Part shown: positions 60,338-64,000 of the stretch, one piece after another | Position numbering within the stretch: position 1 is the first letter of the stretch | Layout: each line of letters starts with the position of its first letter | NCBI RefSeq assembly: GCF_047200635.1 | Contig: NZ_JBJZOI010000015.1 | Coordinates: 1-64,000 of the forward strand | Reading direction: 5' to 3' | DNA: 64,000 bases | Source of the DNA: Saccharopolyspora_C sp047200635 | GTDB taxonomy: Bacteria > Actinomycetota > Actinomycetes > Mycobacteriales > Pseudonocardiaceae | Notes under the pieces: generated by a model | Seen by the model: the letters and a program-made list of their open reading frames with translations, nothing else | Databases searched by the model: none | What the model was told of the DNA's origin: nothing | Made by a program: the position numbers and the translations under genes

Positions 60338-61309
60338 TCAGCCGCTGGCGGCGCTGGTGTTGATCTCACCGTTGACCCCGCGCGGGAAGAATCCTCCCGA
60401 GGTCGCCTCCTTGTTGGTCAGGTACACGATGTTGAGCACCTGGCCAGCGCTGCGGCTGTAGGTGACGCCGAACTGGTCGGTGGGCACGATGTTGGCCCGC
60501 CCGTTCTCGTCCACGACGCCCTGATCGAGGTCGTCGGCACCGTCCAAGGAGTCGCGGGCGTCCGAGAGCTTGACCGAGGCCTCCTTGAGATCGCGGCCGA
60601 GCAGGCCCGTCCCGAGCAGGCCGGTGTCCTTCGAGTACAGCGCGCTGCGGATGTTCGCCGCGTGGTAGGCCTCGGCCGCGAGGATCCCAGCGGCAGCCTC
60701 CAAGTAAGTCTTGTTCGACACCAGCGGTGCGGCACCCTTGTAAGCGCTCACCCCGACATCTTCGAACAGGTAAGCAGCCAGCAGGAAGTTGTCCTCGTTG
60801 GCGAAGGGGTCGAACGCTTCGCCGTCCCGGACGAGGCCGGCGGCCTGGGCCGCGGCGGTGAAGCTGTTCTGCAGGTCGATCTCCGGCTGCGCCACCGCGG
60901 CCGACCCGAGCGCGCTGCGCAAGAACTCCACGTGCGCCCGCTCGTCCGACGCGATCTCCTGCGCGTACTGACGCACCATCTTGCTCTCGAAGCGCACGGA
61001 ACGGCCTCCCGTGACACCACCGCGCGCACCCGCACCGCCGGTGAGCTTGTCCGGGAGGCCCGCACCGGTCACGGCATAGGAGTAGAACTGCGCCTCCAGG
61101 TACTCCAGGTTGAGGGCGAAGTTGAGGATCGCCCCATCGCTCGGCGCCTCCTCGGCGGCGGCTACCGGAGCGAACGCGCCTGAGGACATGGTGGCGGCCC
61201 CGACCACGCCGAGACCCCCCAACCCGGCACTGCGCAGGAAGCGGCGCCGATCGCTCTGGTTCTCCGCACTCCGGTTGATCATGTTGACGACTTGGTTCCG
61301 ACCGAACAC
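60338..61309 (-). CDS. Tat-exported ferritin-like domain protein
   Basis: A 323-residue protein from GTG 61309 with AAGGAA seven bases upstream. The N-terminus carries a twin-arginine signal (SDRRRFLRSAGLGGLGVVGA). The body is a ferritin-like four-helix bundle with ILNFALNLEYLEAQFYSYAV (first Glu pair) and EIASDERAHVEFLRSAL (the Glu-x-x-His type metal ligands), resembling desiccation-related and rubrerythrin-like proteins. Role outside the membrane is probably stress or metal related; untested. It is the last ordinary chromosomal gene before the mobile-element junction. Confidence 0.87.
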   Translation of the reverse strand: MFGRNQVVNMINRSAENQSDRRRFLRSAGLGGLGVVGAATMSSGAFAPVAAAEEAPSDGAILNFALNLEYLEAQFYSYAVTGAGLPDKLTGGAGARGGVTGGRSVRFESKMVRQYAQEIASDERAHVEFLRSALGSAAVAQPEIDLQNSFTAAAQAAGLVRDGEAFDPFANEDNFLLAAYLFEDVGVSAYKGAAPLVSNKTYLEAAAGILAAEAYHAANIRSALYSKDTGLLGTGLLGRDLKEASVKLSDARDSLDGADDLDQGVVDENGRANIVPTDQFGVTYSRSAGQVLNIVYLTNKEATSGGFFPRGVNGEINTSAASG

Positions 61310-61667
61310 GTGGTTCCTTCCCCCATTCCGGCGGATTCGACCGCGCTCACCCGGCCACCACCCGAATGGTCATCTCGACTGACCACCGGGTTCGTCGCGG
61401 ATCAGCCCGAGGCTTGGTCCGCCTCGACGGAGGGAACACGCCGAAGAGCGGACAGACGACGTGACGCTGGCCGCTCGGGCTCCGCGGGGCGGCCTTGAAC
61501 TGGCCGATCGCTCGGGCTTCTCATCGGCGGTCCCGCCCCGCAGCAGGACTCCACCTGCGACACCCGTTCAAGGGGTCGGGGGCCGTTGTCCGGTTCCTCT
61601 CGCCGGTACCCGGCACACCTTCGATTCGAGGCCGCGCACGTCCGCAGCGCACCTCCGCCACGAGCAC

Positions 61668-61955
61668 GATGAGAGCGGCGGCGCACGGGACATCGCGTTG
61701 CCGGACTCGACCGCGCGGATGCCGTCAGGCGGCCGGACCAGCTCGGGGTGACGTCGACCGCGCGAAGCGCCTCCCGAACGCCAGGGGCACGCAGGACGAT
61801 GGCGACGCTGCTCGATGCGGCGGCTCACCGCGCGCCGCACGGCCGAGCCGCTCGGGCACTCGCTGGTCTCGATGGCTCAGGACGTCCACTTCGGCCGCGG
61901 CCAGCAGTCTCGGACGAGCGCGGACGGGCTGATGTTCTTGGACTCCGGCGAGTAG
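61668..61955 (+). pseudogene. Decayed tyrosine integrase, C-terminal remnant
   Basis: Two pieces of a site-specific tyrosine recombinase are recognisable in one frame. ESGGARDIALPDSTARM (about 61671-61721) fits the inter-motif region of actinobacterial integrases. PLGHSLVSMAQDVHFGRG (about 61848-61901) fits the C-terminal LGHxxxSMTQDVYFGR signature, in which the Tyr is the nucleophile; here it reads His. A stop lies between them at 61749-61751, and there is no RHT box upstream. The last residues SRTSADGLMFLDSGE and the stop at 61953 look like a genuine integrase end. So the gene is broken at least twice and is inactive. Confidence 0.65.
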
Positions 61956-62028
61956 CTCACGACCGGTTGGCAATCGAGTGGCAACCACCCGAGACGAGGA
62001 GATCCGCGGGCCGCCTGACCAGGCGGAA

Positions 62029-62078
62029 TGGTGGGGCGCCTGGGGATCGAACCCAGCGGTCACGGATTACCAATCGGC
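62029..62078 (-). other. tRNA-Thr(GGU) 3' half, probable attachment-site remnant
   Basis: Read on the minus strand, the 50 bases fold as the 3' part of a tRNA: anticodon stem arm GCCGA, loop TTGGTAA (anticodon GGT, Thr), stem arm TCCGT (four of five pairs), variable GACCG, T-arm CTGGG-TTCGATC-CCCAG, acceptor strand GCGCCCC, discriminator A and encoded CCA. The 5' half (GGGGCGC acceptor and a D-arm) is absent; the sequence to the right does not supply it. Such anticodon-loop-to-CCA fragments are the identity segments duplicated when integrative elements enter tRNA genes. Confidence 0.75.
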
Positions 62079-63100
62079 GTTTGCCGACACCTGACGCTGT
62101 CCGCCGAAGTTCCCCACTACCAGGCGGGGTTGCAAACGCACATGCACACCAAAGCCGTCTTATCGCGTCCTTTTTCATTGTTTGGTGCGGGTAAGGTGTG
62201 GGCCTCAAGATCACCTAGCGAACCAGAATCTTGCCCCTCACGGCTGAACCCTGCCTCCGGAGAGCGTTCCGGTCGCGGTGCCTACCTGCGGCACGGTTGG
62301 TCACCAGCGCGGTAGCCAGCCGCGAAGCATCGGTCAGTTGTCGTCGTCTTGAGTCGCCTGCGGGCCTCATGTGCCCCGGACCCCTGGACTGCGGGCACAG
62401 GCAGGAGGAACGCCCTCGGCGACCCGAGAACCCGCTGATCCCGTATGTAAGATCATCAACGCTTGCCGTCGTCCGGCTATTACCTGCCCTCACTTGCAGC
62501 ACGGACATCGGAAAAAAATAGGCCTTAACGGTTGTCACCGTCTGACGTCGGTTGAGGTCCATAAGTGGCAATCTCGGGTCTGCACCGAGATACGTTCACG
62601 AACCCTCAACCCACGGAATCGATGTGACGCCTGCGGTCGCCCGACAACGGCGATAGCACCGTGCCGTTCGCTCATACAAACGCTCGGCGTCAATCTTCGT
62701 CCGCTGTCGTTTGACGTCGTTTGGTGGACCTAAGTGCCCCGGGTTCCACCCGACACAGAGCTGTCAGTTCGGGCAGCCGCCGAGTCCCCGGAGGCGAAGC
62801 TCCGAAGCGCGCACATCCTTGGGACTCGGGCCCCGGCATATGCGCACCCATGACATCGGTGGCTGGCCGACTCACCGGATCGGGTGAGATCGCCTCAAAT
62901 TCGGATGTCGAGGGACCTCGCCGTCACAGCACTCGTGTATTACTCGCTTTCGTGCACCACGCATATACCTAGCCGACTTTCACACTTCAAGGAAAGCTAC
63001 ATCAGATCTATCCGCAAGCCCGATACAGGACACCTAATCCAGAGTGCTAAGCTTGAAGCAAGTTGAATCAAATGTTCCTCGAAGCAGAAGGCGAACGTGG
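62079..63100. other. Gene-poor left end of the putative element
   Basis: About 1 kb with no supported gene. GC content falls along it, from chromosome-like to clearly AT-richer after about 62430 and again after 62880. It includes a 7-bp hairpin ATCTCGG/CCGAGAT near 62572 and an imperfect direct repeat (TGACGTCG...TAAGTG) at 62543 and 62712. A promoter for the methyltransferase gene probably lies just before 63090. Confidence 0.45.
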
Positions 63101-64000
63101 ATGACAAACAGGGCCGCCGATCTAGCCAAGATTCGCCAGGCGTTAGATTTCGCGATCGCGGACGAAAACAATAATGCAATCATCACCCAGGGCGACAGTC
63201 TTGATCAGCTAAAATTCCTACCCGATTCCTCGGTTTCGCTCATCCTTACGGATCCTCCTTACCACTCCACCAAGAAGGCCAACATCCGCGGCGACCGTTC
63301 GTTTGAAGAAGACGAAAACTTCCTCGAGTGGATAGAGAAGTTCGCTTCCGAATGGAAGCGCGTACTTAAGATGAGCGGAACGGTATACGTATTCTGCTCG
63401 TCCCAGATGTCGGCACGTCTTGAAGTTCTCCTTTCGAAATATTTCCGCCCCATTGCACAAATTACCTGGACAAAACCAAATGAGCCTGGATACGACGGCT
63501 GGAAAGGGAAGATGAAAAAGGAAGCGCTTCGCACGTGGTACCCACATTCTGAACGAATTATCATGCTCGAACACGGCGCGTACGGATCATGGGAAGCATA
63601 CCGTCGTTCGCCACTCGGGGAGTATCTTCTGGAGTGCAGGAAAAACGCGGGAATGTCGATGATTCATCTGACCGAACTGATTGGCGAGTACGGTCGAGTA
63701 AACCGTGGTGGCGCCGTCGCAAACTGGGAAGCTGGACGGAACATCCCTAGCCCAGAACAGTACACCAAACTCGCAACAGCACTGGAAGCGACGGGAAAAG
63801 TCGGAAAGATGCTCGACTATGAGGATTTAGTTCGTCCTATGCAAGTAAACAAAGACGTTGAGTTCACCGATGTCTGGGATTTTATGAGCGTCCGCCCGTT
63901 CGCCGGAAAACATCCTGCGGAGAAACCTCAAGATATGTTGATGCATATGATCCGATCTTCGAGTTATCCCGGCGATATTGTGCTTGATTGCTTCGCCGGT
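63101..64000 (+). CDS. DNA methyltransferase (beta-class N4/N6) with embedded HTH, truncated by window end
   Basis: Translated by eye from ATG 63101: 300 residues to the window edge, no stop. Catalytic motif IV is TDPPYHS (residues 50-56) and the chain reaches motif I, VLDCFAG (294-300), at its very end; DPPY before FAG is the beta-class order. KHPAEKP (270-276) is also typical. Between them, about 175-235, sits an XRE-like helix-turn-helix (ECRKNAGMSMIHLTELIGEY, then NWEAGRNIPSPEQY), a layout known in phage and mobile-element methylases. Codon use and GC (about 50%) differ sharply from the rest of the window, indicating recent transfer. No restriction gene is visible in the window. Confidence 0.9.
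   Translation, partial: MTNRAADLAKIRQALDFAIADENNNAIITQGDSLDQLKFLPDSSVSLILTDPPYHSTKKANIRGDRSFEEDENFLEWIEKFASEWKRVLKMSGTVYVFCSSQMSARLEVLLSKYFRPIAQITWTKPNEPGYDGWKGKMKKEALRTWYPHSERIIMLEHGAYGSWEAYRRSPLGEYLLECRKNAGMSMIHLTELIGEYGRVNRGGAVANWEAGRNIPSPEQYTKLATALEATGKVGKMLDYEDLVRPMQVNKDVEFTDVWDFMSVRPFAGKHPAEKPQDMLMHMIRSSSYPGDIVLDCFAG

Noticed and set aside
61748..62194. A 148-residue plus-strand reading frame over the tRNA fragment
   Set aside because: It is a frame-shifted reading of the integrase remnant and tRNA sequence, with no protein features of its own.

Overview
The window is about 72% GC chromosome from an actinomycete. Several genes are actinobacterial: mshA for mycothiol, a SenX3-RegX3 system, an HbhA-like protein, a CGNR regulator and WD-free CHAT signalling genes. 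The gene order from about 0.06 to 19.9 kb matches a block of the Mycobacterium tuberculosis chromosome as I remember it (Rv0474, hbhA, Rv0476, Rv0481c, murB, lprQ, mshA, Rv0487, gpm1, senX3, regX3, Rv0496, Rv0497, Rv0498). The mix of families is most like Pseudonocardiales such as Saccharopolyspora. That placement is inference, because no 16S gene is present. The first 52 bases are pure C and look like a sequencing artefact at a contig end.

Region 1 (0.06-20 kb) is mainly a minus-strand housekeeping block. Its genes cover mycothiol synthesis (mshA), phosphoglycerate mutase, the phosphate-responsive senX3-regX3 pair with a PHO-box-like direct repeat in front, an exopolyphosphatase-family gene, murB and an L,D-transpeptidase for the cell wall, and the XRE-hbhA-DUF2516 group. 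Plus-strand genes for a DUF2505 protein, a methyltransferase and PurU interrupt it. Many neighbours overlap by 4 bases, which suggests translational coupling. A trypsin-fold protein beside murB has lost its catalytic His and Ser.

Region 2 (20-33 kb) holds a divergent VOC/CGNR-regulator pair, a DUF445 membrane protein, a DapC-type aminotransferase, and then a four-gene minus-strand unit: an intracellular subtilisin-like S8 protease, an ECF-like sigma factor, a small beta-rich protein and an 875-residue CHAT caspase-like protease. This unit is the best candidate for a little-described signalling or conflict system. A MocR regulator (YczR type) diverges from a YczE membrane protein across clear inverted repeats.

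Region 3 (33-46.5 kb) contains an S15 family secreted peptidase, a tRNA-Glu/Asp/Phe cluster, an ScbR-like TetR regulator, a ribbon-helix-helix protein with a YDPNAG repeat, and a leucine/branched-chain catabolic operon (accD1-accA1-acyl-CoA dehydrogenase). A TetR gene diverges from that operon, and a 30-bp palindrome lies between them. An orphan ctaD follows.

Region 4 (46.8-61.3 kb) is a series of short units: an MFS exporter, an aldo/keto reductase, an FAD monooxygenase, a MetE-like protein, a YigZ protein, a TetR/DUF418 pair, a PAP2-like protein, an XRE regulator divergent from a SnoaL-NmrA pair, a Crp/Fnr regulator, two small enzymes and a Tat-exported ferritin-like protein.

Region 5 (61.6-64 kb) is a mobile-element junction. 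The decayed C-terminal part of a tyrosine integrase is followed 73 bp later by the exact 3' half of a tRNA-Thr(GGU) gene, from the anticodon loop to CCA. To its right the base composition falls to about 50% GC and a DNA methyltransferase with an embedded helix-turn-helix runs off the window edge. Paired hairpins after transcription units are a recurring feature of the intergenic spaces.
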